This document shows positions 19,197 through 27,708 of a DNA stretch of 32,805 bases, piece after piece. The notes beneath the pieces are model-generated. The model searched no databases. It was not told where the DNA came from and was given only the letters and a program-made list of their open reading frames with translations. Positions within the stretch are counted from its first letter, which is position 1. Every line of letters starts with the position of its first letter. Source of the stretch: Chloroflexota bacterium (GTDB lineage Bacteria; Chloroflexota; Limnocylindria; QHBO01); NCBI GenBank assembly GCA_025937875.1, contig JAICQM010000005.1:1-32805 (forward strand), written 5' to 3'. Made by a program: the position numbers and the translations under genes.

Positions 19197-19790
19197 ATGG
19201 AGTTCGCTGAGGTCGTTCGGCGGCGCCGCATGGTCCGACGGTTCGCCGATCAGCCGGTTGACCGGGCGGTGCTCGAGCGGATCGCGGCCACCGCCCAGCG
19301 AACGCCGAGCGCCGGCTTCAGCCAGGGCCAGCGGCTGGTCGTCGTCACCGATCCCGAGCGGCGGCACGCCGTCGGCGAGGCCGTGGGCGAGTCCGAATAC
19401 GTGGGCGCCGGCTACGCCCCGTGGGTGAGCGAGTGCGCCGCCGTCTTCATCCCGTGCGTGAGCGAGCAGGTCTACCACGACCGCTACCGCGAGGCCGACA
19501 AGCTGGATGACGCCGGCCAGGAGATCGAGTGGCCGACGCCGTACTGGTGGATGGACGTCGGCTGCACGGTGCAGATGATCCTCCTCGCCGCCGTCGACGA
19601 GGGGCTGGCGGCCGGCTTCGCCGGCGCCCAGGATGTCGATGCGCTGCGGGCCGCGGTGGGCATCCCGCCGGCGTTCCATCCGGTCGGAGCGATCCCGGTG
19701 GGGGTACCGCTCCCCGACAAGCGTTCGCCGTCGCTCAAGCGCGGCTGGCGCCCGCTCGACGACTTCTTGCGCTGGAACTCGTGGGAATAG
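19197..19790 (+). CDS. Nitroreductase family protein
   Basis: MEFAEVVRRRRMVRRFADQPVDRAVLERIAATAQRTPSAGFSQGQRLVVV, an FMN-binding nitroreductase signature. Confidence 0.87.
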   Translation: MEFAEVVRRRRMVRRFADQPVDRAVLERIAATAQRTPSAGFSQGQRLVVVTDPERRHAVGEAVGESEYVGAGYAPWVSECAAVFIPCVSEQVYHDRYREADKLDDAGQEIEWPTPYWWMDVGCTVQMILLAAVDEGLAAGFAGAQDVDALRAAVGIPPAFHPVGAIPVGVPLPDKRSPSLKRGWRPLDDFLRWNSWE

Positions 19791-19806
19791 GGATCGTCCT
19801 GGGCCG

Positions 19807-20091
19807 ATGAACGTCAGGGACACGGGCACGAAGTTCGAGCTGGGCGAGGCGGATGGTGTCGCGCGCCTCCGCTACCGGCTCGACGGCGATCGCCTGGTGC
19901 TCGAGCACACCACCGTGCCCGAGCAGCTGGGCGGACGGGGGATCGGGTCGGCCCTGGTCATGGCGGCCGTCGAGCGGGCGCGCGCCGAGGGCCTGTCCCT
20001 GGTCGCCGAATGCAAGTTCGCCTCGTCCTGGCTGCGCCGGCATGCCGGTGAGGTCGCGGACCTGGACGTCGAGCACAACCCAATCAACTGA
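19807..20091 (+). CDS. Small GNAT/YjdJ-like N-acetyltransferase
   Basis: LRYRLDGDRLVLEHTTVPEQLGGRGIGSALVMAAVERARAEGLSLVAECKFASSWLRRH; GRGIGSAL acetyl-CoA motif. Confidence 0.85.
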   Translation: MNVRDTGTKFELGEADGVARLRYRLDGDRLVLEHTTVPEQLGGRGIGSALVMAAVERARAEGLSLVAECKFASSWLRRHAGEVADLDVEHNPIN

Positions 20092-20100
20092 GCGGGCATT

Positions 20101-20130
20101 TTGACCCCCGGGGGGCCTGCGCGATATCAT
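20101..20130 (+). promoter_or_regulatory. Putative promoter of tRNA-Asn
   Basis: TTGACC (20101-20106), 18-bp spacer, TATCAT (20125-20130), upstream of the tRNA. Confidence 0.45.
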
Positions 20131-20178
20131 CCGGCCCGACCCCAGGACCGATGTGCGGCATCGGCCTGCGCCTCGCGT

Positions 20179-20253
20179 TCCGGCGTAGCTCAGTGGTAGA
20201 GCGGGCGGCTGTTAACCGCTTGGTCGTAGGTTCGAATCCTACCGCCGGAGCCA
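20179..20253 (+). tRNA. tRNA-Asn (GTT), CCA encoded
   Basis: Cloverleaf: TCCGGCG/CGCCGGA acceptor, GCTC..GAGC D-stem, anticodon loop CTGTTAA, T-arm GTAGG-TTCGAAT-CCTAC, discriminator G + CCA. Confidence 0.96.
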
Positions 20254-20334
20254 CTCTCACGCTCAGATTGGCCGGCGCCGTGGCGGGAAAGGAGACACCC
20301 AACACCGAGCGTGGGATGTGGGCAGTTCATCCAG

Positions 20335-23300
20335 CTACGAGCAATCTGTTTGCAGGTGCACCGCGCACTCCTCGGGCGTGAGCGCACGCGTGACCCTATC
20401 CCGGGCAATCTGCATGAGCTCCGCCGGGTCGAGGCTGTAGACCCGAACGGCGTGGAGCCACCCGCGGGGATCGAAGAGGCCGATGGCTACCCGACGGTCG
20501 TCCGGCGAAAACCCGTAGAGATAGACGATGCCGTGGTGCTGCAGGCGGAGAACCTCCCGTCGAGAAGCGACCTCCCAGACGCCGAACTCACCGTCGAACC
20601 CGCCGGTCCCAGCCAGCCAGCGACCGTCGCCGCTGAGCCTTAGCCCTCCAGGGCTCGGCGCCTCCCATCGGTCCACGCGCGCCTGGTCGCTGGCATTCGG
20701 TCCGTCGCGCCGGCAGCGTGGCTCAGCGTCCGACGTGGCTTCCAGGATTTGCTCGGTGCGCCAGGTCTCCACCCCGCCAGCCAGGTCGCCGATGTAGAGC
20801 AGCTCTCCGGCCGGATCCACTGCCACCCGGTTGCCCGGATCGGTCGAGCACAGGGTCCCAACGTGCCGTCCGGACGCGACCTCGTAAATCCACGCCTCGC
20901 TCAGGTTGCCGGCCGGCAGGACGACATGGTCCCCATCCGGCAGGAAGACTCCCGAGGGGGGTGGCAAGCGTCCTTCTTCAAACGGCGGCAGCACGGAGGC
21001 GAGGCGGGTCCCGGAAGCCACGTCGTAGATGGCGCCGCCCTCGACACCACCTGCCAGCAGTCGCGCCCCATCCGGGCTGAAGGCCAACGGAGGCCCGGCC
21101 TGCTCGAGCACCCGAAGGGTCGCCAGGCTCCCGGAGTCCAGGAGGCCGATGGCCGACTCCGACCCCTCGCCCTCCAGTGCGACGGCGACCATGGTCCCAT
21201 CCGGTGCGACCGCCGGTGCGATGGCCGGCCCGATGGCCAGGCCATCTCGCTCGGCGAGGACGGTGCCATCGAGGGTGTAGCGCCTCACGATTCCGCCGTC
21301 GTGCGCCACCAGCAGGCTGCCATTAGGCAGCCATTGCCCGTCCCCCGGTGGGTCGGTGGCGAAAGTGGAGACTCCGCCGCCGCCGTCGGCGCCGAGGTCG
21401 AAGATCCTGCCGTAGCCACCCGGTCCGCTGACCGCGACGCGCCGGCCATCGGGGGCGCACGCCAGGCCACCCAGGTGATCGCTCCCAGGCAGGGTCATGA
21501 TCGGCGCGCCGCTTGCCACATCCCACACGTGAACCAGCTCGTCGGCCGCGGCGGCGACGATCCAGGCGCCGTCGTTCGCGAAGCACGCCTGGTTGGGCTG
21601 GGCACCCACGTTGATCGTGCGCAGCAGCTCTCCCGAGCCCACGTCGTAGACCTCGATCCGGCTGGGCTCGTACGCATAGATCGCCAGGCGCCTGAAGTCC
21701 GGGCTGAACTCGACGCTCTGGATCCAGGGCGGCTCGCCTTCGCGCGGCTCACCGTAGCGCGCGATGACCTCCCAGGTCTTGGTGTTGTGCAGGAGCACCT
21801 GTCCAGGTGTCTCGTCCGCCACGGCCAGCGCTCCGTCCGGGCCAAAGGTCAGGCTGCCATAGCCGATCACCTCGAACGAGCTGATGAGGCGTCCGCTTGG
21901 GGCGTGGTAGAGCTGCAGTCCGTCAAGGCGATCGGCTTCTCTGTCGACGCTCCCCACCGCCAGCAGGCTGCCATCCGCGGAGAGGGCTGGATCGACCAGG
22001 AAGTGGTCTGCGTCGCCCGCGCGAGCCACGACGCGGCCGGTGGGAAGCTCCCAGATCACGGCCGGTGCGTCCCGATACGTCTCGACGGCGTAGCGGCCAT
22101 CGGCGCTGACCGCCGAGCCGATGGGCTCCTGGCCCTCTGCCTGCAGCTGTCTGAGCGTCTCCCCGGTCTGCGCGCTCCACAGGAGGGGCTGCGCGCGTGG
22201 CGGTCCGGCCGACATGACGGCATCACCGGTCGCGAAACCGATGAAGAAGCCGCCGGCATCGGCGCTCGCCAGCGTACGGTGGGCGATCAGCGCCGAGCGC
22301 AGTGCGGCGATGGCCTCGGGGACGGGCTCGCGGTTGTCGACGCTGGACACCTCCACGGCGTGCATGGCCAGCAGCAGCGCGAGGTCCTGGTCGATGTCCT
22401 GGTGCGCCCGACTGTCCGCAGCCAGTGCCCGTGCCAGCGCCTCGCGCTCGCCGGACTCCGCCCGCCCCAGCTGCAGGAACGCCAGCAGTGCGAGGCTCAG
22501 GCCCACGACCGCCGCCGCGCTGGTGCCGATCAGCAGCGAGCGGCGCCGGCGTCGTTGCGCGGCCGTCACCAGGTTCTGGTGCTTCTTTGACTCGGCGACG
22601 AGCACCTGCTCCTGCTTGCTGAGGCCCAGGTCTGTGCCAGCCTGCCACTGCTCGGCCTCCTCGAGACGAGCACCCGAGAAGAGGTAGTCCGTCGAGTGCC
22701 CGGACGCCTCCCACTCTGCGACGGCGGCGCGCATGCGGCGGTGGCGCAGGAGATCCTCGCGCCGTGTCTCGATCCAGGTGCGCAGCGTCGGCCACTCACG
22801 GAAGAGCGCCTCGTGGGCGACCTCCACCGTCGGGCCACGGGTCACCGGGTCGCGATCGAACGACAGGAGTCGATGAGCCCCGAACTGGCGCAGGACTTCG
22901 TCCACCACGTTCCGATCCGCGGACAGCGACCCCAGCTCGGAGCGCAGCACTCGGCGGCGCGTGTCCTCGTGCTCCTCGTCGACCGTGACGAGGCGCAGGA
23001 ACACCTGCCGGGCGGTGCCCTGCGCGCCCGGCGCCAGATTGCGGAATACCTCCTCGGCCCGCTGACTGAGCGCACCGGCCACGCCGCCGGTGTCGCGGTA
23101 GCGCGCCGCCGTCAAGCGCCGACCGTCGCGGCGCGCGACCAGCTCGGTCAGCGCGTGCTGCAGCAGGGGCAGCGCTCCCGGCTGGTCCAGGACATCGCGC
23201 GTGATGGTGTCCACCAGCCCGGAATCGAACTCGAGCCCGACGGCGCGGGCCGGCAGGCCAATGGCCTGCGCCAGCTCGTCGGCCGTGGGTGGCGTGACGA

Positions 23301-25443
23301 GCACCAACCCATCGCGCACCACCTCACCCAGTGCCTGTGACTCCAGCGCCCGATCCAGGAAGTCTGTTCGCATGGCGGCGACGACCCGCATGCGCGAGCC
23401 AGTGTCGCGGCTCGCCGCGACCAGGGAGGCGATGAACTGCTGCCGCGTGGCGTCGTCCTCGGTCGCGCTCCAGAGCTCCTCGAACTGGTCGACGAACAGG
23501 AGCAGTTCGGTGTCCTGGGGCAGCACGCGCTTGAGCCTCGTCGCCAGCCAGGCCGCCCCGTAGCCCGGGTCGTCGCCTGCCTCCCCTGAGTCCTCGATTT
23601 CGACGCGGAGGAGTGCGGCAGCGAGTTCCTCGAAGGGAAACGCCCCAGGAAACATGTCCGAGAGCACCCAGCTGCGGGCATCGGCCAGCTGCCCGGCTCG
23701 CAACGCGGCCAGAAGTCCGGCGCGGATGACGGACGATTTGCCGCTGCCGCTCGGTCCGGCGAGCACCACGAATCGCCGTTCCAGGACGGCCTGCATCAGG
23801 CGGTCGATCAGCGCCGAGCGCCCGAAGAAGTCGGACGCATCGGCCTCCGAAAAGGCGTGCAGACCCTTGTACGGGTTGCGGATCCGGTCGGCTCGGACGT
23901 CGGCGTCGGACATCGCCACCACGTCGGCTCCGGCGGCGCGTCGAAGGTCGCGGACGAGGTCGGCGACGCGCTGCTGGCGGTCGGCCGGCATCGGCGAGGT
24001 GGCCTGGGCCAGGACGGCGACGAAGTCTGGGTCGAGGTCCGTGCGGCGCTTCCCCAGCGTCGTGGCCGGCGCCTCGTGGTTGGGGATCGTGCCCGCAAGG
24101 GCCTCGACGGCAAGTCCCCCAAGGCCCCAGATGTCGCTGCGCTCGGTTGCCGCCTCTCCCCGACGAACCTCCGGCGGCCCGTTTCGCGCAGTAGGATCTG
24201 GATCGAACGGGAAGCCACCGAGCAGAGCATTCCGCTCCGTATCGAGCAGGACGCACGAGGCGTCGAGCGCCCCGTGGACCATTCCCTGCCGATGGGCCGC
24301 CTGCAGCGCACCGCCGACCTGCTCCACCAGGCGGAGCACCTGGCCGACGCTCCATGGCGCACGTTGCGCCGCGTCTCGAACACTCCCGCCCTGGATCCAG
24401 GGCGTGATGAGGAAGGCGCCACCCGGATCCCGCCACCAGTCCAGGAGCGGAACGAGGTTCGGGTGGTCCAGCTCGCTGACTCGCCTCGCACGCAGGTCGA
24501 AGGCGGTCATGAATTCCGGCTGCTGCACGAAATCGCCGCGCAGCATGGCGAGCGATACCTCGCGGCCAACCGACGCCTGGTACGCGCGGTACGTGGTCCG
24601 CGGTCCACGCTCATCGATCTTGTCGCGTAGCTCGAAGCCGCGAACCGACTGCGGCGGCCCCACCGCATGGGCCTCGAGCATCCGCGCAGGCACCGGCGGG
24701 GCGAGCGCCGGATCCTGGGTCAGGATCTGCCGCTCGAGCGCCTGCAGGTCTGGAGACGGATCGATCCCCATCTCGTCGACGAGCCAGCGCCGCGCGCGAT
24801 GGTAGGCGCGCAGCGCGTCCGCCTGGCGGTCGGATCGGTAGAGGGCCAGCATGCGCAGGGCGTGCAGCCGCTCGCGGTAGGGATGCTCGCGACTCAGCGC
24901 GCCGAGCTCGGGGACGACCTCCAGATGGCGCCCCGCCTCCAGTTCGGCGGCCAGGCGGTCCTCGACGGCATCCAGGCGGAGCTCGCTCAACCGCTGGATC
25001 TCGTTACGAAGTAGGGGAGACTCGGCTACACCAGCGTAGGGCTCGCCATGCCACAGGCTGAGCGCCTCGCGCAGGATGGTGGCTGCCGAGGCTGGCGCAT
25101 CGGTCATCCGCTGGCGTGCCGCTGCCACCAGCGTCTCGAATCGGTGCGCGTCCACGAGCTCCGGGTCGAGGACGATCCGATAGCCGCGGCCCTGGCGCAC
25201 GATCTCGTCGGTCAGGACGCGGCGCAGCTCCGAGACGTAGGTCTGGATCGCGTGGCGGGCACCATCGGGCGGCTCGTCCGCCCAGAGCTCGTCGACCAGG
25301 CGATCGTCCGAGACGACACGGTCAGCCTCGATCAGCAGGACGGCGAGGACCAGTCGCTGCTTTGGTCCACCGAGGCTGACAGGAACACCGTCCGTATAGG
25401 CCTCGAGCGGCCCAAGGACCTGGTACCGCACCCGGGCCATCAT
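20335..25443 (-). CDS. SARP/BTAD regulator - pseudokinase - STAND NTPase - TM - WD40 repeat protein (1702 aa)
   Basis: N-terminal OmpR-like DNA-binding + BTAD (VRYQVLGPLEAYTDGVPVSLGGPKQRLVLAVLL...), kinase-like fold lacking catalytic residues, NPYKGLHAFSEADASDFFGR...LAGPSGSGKSSVIRAGL (Walker A), LLLFVDQFEELWS (Walker B), TM SLLIGTSAAAVVGLSLALLAFLQL, then about 12 recognisable WD40-like repeats. Confidence 0.93.
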   Translation of the reverse strand: MMARVRYQVLGPLEAYTDGVPVSLGGPKQRLVLAVLLIEADRVVSDDRLVDELWADEPPDGARHAIQTYVSELRRVLTDEIVRQGRGYRIVLDPELVDAHRFETLVAAARQRMTDAPASAATILREALSLWHGEPYAGVAESPLLRNEIQRLSELRLDAVEDRLAAELEAGRHLEVVPELGALSREHPYRERLHALRMLALYRSDRQADALRAYHRARRWLVDEMGIDPSPDLQALERQILTQDPALAPPVPARMLEAHAVGPPQSVRGFELRDKIDERGPRTTYRAYQASVGREVSLAMLRGDFVQQPEFMTAFDLRARRVSELDHPNLVPLLDWWRDPGGAFLITPWIQGGSVRDAAQRAPWSVGQVLRLVEQVGGALQAAHRQGMVHGALDASCVLLDTERNALLGGFPFDPDPTARNGPPEVRRGEAATERSDIWGLGGLAVEALAGTIPNHEAPATTLGKRRTDLDPDFVAVLAQATSPMPADRQQRVADLVRDLRRAAGADVVAMSDADVRADRIRNPYKGLHAFSEADASDFFGRSALIDRLMQAVLERRFVVLAGPSGSGKSSVIRAGLLAALRAGQLADARSWVLSDMFPGAFPFEELAAALLRVEIEDSGEAGDDPGYGAAWLATRLKRVLPQDTELLLFVDQFEELWSATEDDATRQQFIASLVAASRDTGSRMRVVAAMRTDFLDRALESQALGEVVRDGLVLVTPPTADELAQAIGLPARAVGLEFDSGLVDTITRDVLDQPGALPLLQHALTELVARRDGRRLTAARYRDTGGVAGALSQRAEEVFRNLAPGAQGTARQVFLRLVTVDEEHEDTRRRVLRSELGSLSADRNVVDEVLRQFGAHRLLSFDRDPVTRGPTVEVAHEALFREWPTLRTWIETRREDLLRHRRMRAAVAEWEASGHSTDYLFSGARLEEAEQWQAGTDLGLSKQEQVLVAESKKHQNLVTAAQRRRRRSLLIGTSAAAVVGLSLALLAFLQLGRAESGEREALARALAADSRAHQDIDQDLALLLAMHAVEVSSVDNREPVPEAIAALRSALIAHRTLASADAGGFFIGFATGDAVMSAGPPRAQPLLWSAQTGETLRQLQAEGQEPIGSAVSADGRYAVETYRDAPAVIWELPTGRVVARAGDADHFLVDPALSADGSLLAVGSVDREADRLDGLQLYHAPSGRLISSFEVIGYGSLTFGPDGALAVADETPGQVLLHNTKTWEVIARYGEPREGEPPWIQSVEFSPDFRRLAIYAYEPSRIEVYDVGSGELLRTINVGAQPNQACFANDGAWIVAAAADELVHVWDVASGAPIMTLPGSDHLGGLACAPDGRRVAVSGPGGYGRIFDLGADGGGGVSTFATDPPGDGQWLPNGSLLVAHDGGIVRRYTLDGTVLAERDGLAIGPAIAPAVAPDGTMVAVALEGEGSESAIGLLDSGSLATLRVLEQAGPPLAFSPDGARLLAGGVEGGAIYDVASGTRLASVLPPFEEGRLPPPSGVFLPDGDHVVLPAGNLSEAWIYEVASGRHVGTLCSTDPGNRVAVDPAGELLYIGDLAGGVETWRTEQILEATSDAEPRCRRDGPNASDQARVDRWEAPSPGGLRLSGDGRWLAGTGGFDGEFGVWEVASRREVLRLQHHGIVYLYGFSPDDRRVAIGLFDPRGWLHAVRVYSLDPAELMQIARDRVTRALTPEECAVHLQTDCS

Positions 25444-25521
25444 ACGATCCGCGTTCCTACCTCCGAGGGACCGACGATCGGCGACCCGTCACTGGGTGGC
25501 GGGCCGCCGATGGATCCCCAA

Positions 25522-26034
25522 TCAGGAGAGCAGGTCGCACAGGTCCGGGAAGGGTCCGCCGGCAAATTGCCCGGCCTCGCTCACCAGCGTGGGCGGTCCC
25601 TCGACCGGGAAGAAGAGGACCATTCGCCCGATATCCTCGCGGATGAATCCGCCGTCGGGATTTTTCAGGTGACCCTGAAGCCCCGTGAGTGCAAGCGTCC
25701 CGGAACCGTCCTCGTTGAGCGTGACGTGGCCGACGACCGCCTGGACGGTGGTGATGCTCACGCCGTTCGCCGGATTGGTGATCGTGATGCGGAAGTTCGA
25801 GCCGCTCTCCAGGATCCGGACGGGTTGGCCGTCAGCATCGAGGAATTCGGTCCGATGGAACGTGCCCGTGACGTGTTGGACCAGGGGGAAGCCGCAGAGG
25901 GGCTCCGGCAGCATGAAGGTGACGTCCACCTGGTCGACGGTCCGCACCGGCGGTACGGCCAGGACGGAGCCGGCCAGGACAAGGGTGGCGACCGCCGCGA
26001 TGGGTAGTGCCAGGAGACGACGGAGCTGAGGCAT
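25522..26034 (-). CDS. Small secreted protein of unknown function
   Basis: MPQLRRLLALPIAAVATLVLAGSVLAVPPV signal peptide. Strong SD AAGGAGGG (complement of 26043-26050) places the start at 26034 rather than at the ORF-track 26076. Confidence 0.75.
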   Translation of the reverse strand: MPQLRRLLALPIAAVATLVLAGSVLAVPPVRTVDQVDVTFMLPEPLCGFPLVQHVTGTFHRTEFLDADGQPVRILESGSNFRITITNPANGVSITTVQAVVGHVTLNEDGSGTLALTGLQGHLKNPDGGFIREDIGRMVLFFPVEGPPTLVSEAGQFAGGPFPDLCDLLS

Positions 26035-26179
26035 TTTCTGAGACCCTCCTTGGATCGCATTGCTGTGACCGTTCATCGGTCGTCGCCGTGATCCTTGGGT
26101 GCGGTGCTCAAGAGCTGCTCAAGGATGGTCAGACCGGCGCTGCGAGGCCGATGTCGAGCACGAATCGGGCGAGAAGTCC

Positions 26180-26228
26180 GGCGGCTTTAACCGCTTGGTC
26201 GTAGGTTCGAATCCCACGGCCGGAGCCA
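26180..26228 (+). pseudogene. Partial, degenerate 3' half of tRNA-Asn (att-like duplicate)
   Basis: GGCGGCT-TTAACCGCTTGGTCGTAGGTTCGAATCCCACGGCCGGAGCCAC aligns to tRNA-Asn from the anticodon stem to CCA with a 1-nt deletion and 2 substitutions. No 5' half; the T-stem has an A-C mismatch. Confidence 0.88.
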
Positions 26229-26287
26229 CGTTCCTCCCGCTCCCGTCAGCCGGCGACGCGCATCGCGCGGATGGAGTGGACCCGAAC

Positions 26288-27574
26288 TTACGATGCTGGC
26301 AGGCGATCTGCGACGCTGACCGCTGCGGTCGCTGACGCCCGCCTGGCGACCAGGTACCAGGTCTCCATCTCGCCCTTCCCCTTGATGGTCACCCTGCCGC
26401 GGGGCTCGCATACGAACTCGTCCTTCAGGAGCTCGTACGTCGCTCGCGTGATCTGGATCCGGCCTGGTATGCCCTCGGTCTGCATGCGGCCGGCGGTGTT
26501 GACGGCATCGCCCCACAGGTCGTAGAGGAACCGCTTGCGACCGATGATGCCCGCCACCACCGGCCCGGAGTTGATCCCGATCCGCAGCTCGAAGCCCAAC
26601 GACCCCACCGCTCCCTGCTGCCGAACCGCGTCGAGCATGTCCAGCGCCAGGAGCCCGAGCACCCGCGCGTGATCGGCTCGGGGGGTCGGGATCCCGGCCG
26701 CGGCCATGTAGCAGTCGCCGATCGTCTTGATCTTCTCCACCGCGTACTGTTCGGCCAGGGCGTCGAAGTGCCCGAACAGCTGATCCAGCATCTGGACCAG
26801 GCGCACCGGGGAGACGTGCTCCGCCATCGGGGTGAAGTCGGCGACATCGGCGAACAGGATCGAGGCCGATGTGAACGAATCGGCGATCGTCTGCGGCTTC
26901 GCCTTCAGGGTGTCGGCGATCGAGCGCGGAAGGATGTTGAGCAGCAGCGTCTCGGCCCGATCCTGGGCGTCCTGCCGCTGCTGCGCGAAAACCGCGAGCA
27001 GCGTGATCACGACGGCACCGCCGACGATCACGTTCAGGGCCACCATCGTGGTGCTGAACCATCTCGGCAGCTGCGCGAGGCCACCCGTGAGCTCCCCGGC
27101 GAGGCCCGCCCCCAGAAAGGCGAGCGCGAACAGGGCGAACCAGCGGATGCCCGACCGAACGCTGCCGAACACGAGGGCGCCCATGGGTCCCAGGATGCCC
27201 CACAGGCCGACCGCGCCCGAGGACAGGAAGCCGGCCGTGGGCCACATCGACAGCGTGGGCGCCAGGGTGATGTCCAGCAGCTGGATACCCAGCAGCAGCT
27301 CGAAATTTCGCGTGCGGGCGAACAGGCCGATGGAGGCCACCGAGACGACGAAGTACCCGAAGGCGACCACGCCGGAGGGGGCTCCGAGGGCCAGGTAGAG
27401 GGCGCCCCACAGCAGGGAAATCGGCCAGATGAGCACCGCGAGGTAGACCAGCAGCGCCTTGCGTTTCCGTGTCTCCAGGTCGTCGTCCGGATCGGCACCC
27501 ACGCCGCCCAGCCAGGCCAGCACCTTCGTCACCCGCGGAGGATAGCCGCCCCATTGCGGCGACTGCCGAGCCAC
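26288..27574 (-). CDS. Membrane-anchored class III adenylate/guanylate cyclase
   Basis: Six or so N-terminal TM helices, then ILFADVADFTPMAEHVSP...VEKIKTIGDCYMAAAGIP...ELRIGINSGPVVAGIIGRKRFLYDLWGDAVNTAGRM. True start may be the GTG near 27532. Confidence 0.92.
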   Translation of the reverse strand: MARQSPQWGGYPPRVTKVLAWLGGVGADPDDDLETRKRKALLVYLAVLIWPISLLWGALYLALGAPSGVVAFGYFVVSVASIGLFARTRNFELLLGIQLLDITLAPTLSMWPTAGFLSSGAVGLWGILGPMGALVFGSVRSGIRWFALFALAFLGAGLAGELTGGLAQLPRWFSTTMVALNVIVGGAVVITLLAVFAQQRQDAQDRAETLLLNILPRSIADTLKAKPQTIADSFTSASILFADVADFTPMAEHVSPVRLVQMLDQLFGHFDALAEQYAVEKIKTIGDCYMAAAGIPTPRADHARVLGLLALDMLDAVRQQGAVGSLGFELRIGINSGPVVAGIIGRKRFLYDLWGDAVNTAGRMQTEGIPGRIQITRATYELLKDEFVCEPRGRVTIKGKGEMETWYLVARRASATAAVSVADRLPAS

Positions 27575-27590
27575 GACGTGGCGCCTGCGG

Positions 27591-27679
27591 CTAACGGGGA
27601 TCGCCGCGGGCCGTTAGTACTACTGATCGCCGGGTCCCTGCGTTAGCGAGCTCTGGCTCGCTAGGGCAGCCGCAGGGAC
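27591..27679. repeat. Cluster of inverted repeats (nested hairpin)
   Basis: CTAACGG (27591-27597)/CCGTTAG (27611-27617); GTCCCTGCG (27634-27642)/CGCAGGGAC (27671-27679) enclosing AGCGAGC (27645-27651)/GCTCGCT (27656-27662). Confidence 0.75.
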
Positions 27680-27708
27680 TCGGCGTCGCTGCGTTCGAAG
27701 CCGGCGTC

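Larger units (their letters stand above)
20212..26214. mobile_element. Putative tRNA-Asn-associated genomic island (no integrase seen)
   Basis: 28-bp perfect direct repeat TTAACCGCTTGGTCGTAGGTTCGAATCC at 20212-20239 (in the intact tRNA) and 26187-26214 (in the tRNA fragment). Confidence 0.5.

Noticed and set aside
20084-20408. Short minus ORFs with GRIRTYDQAVNSRPLYH or VGFEPTTKRLTAARSTTELRR
   Set aside because: Well-known spurious peptides from antisense translation of tRNA genes. The same applies to 30987..31199 ([20 protein letters not shown]) and the RPWDSNLRPSG end of 26187..27554.
20749-22590. 613-aa plus-strand ORF opposite the SARP/WD40 gene (also 24-26 kb plus ORFs)
   Set aside because: Mirror of WD40 coding sequence, low-information composition, no start signal.
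20335-26034. Calling the SARP/STAND plus secreted protein pair an anti-phage defence system
   Set aside because: STAND NTPases and island location are suggestive, but there is no effector domain (nuclease, protease, TIR, etc.). The SARP DNA-binding domain favours a transcriptional signalling role.
26180-26228. A second functional tRNA-Asn
   Set aside because: No 5' acceptor or D-arm upstream and a mismatch in the T-stem. Kept as a degenerate fragment instead.
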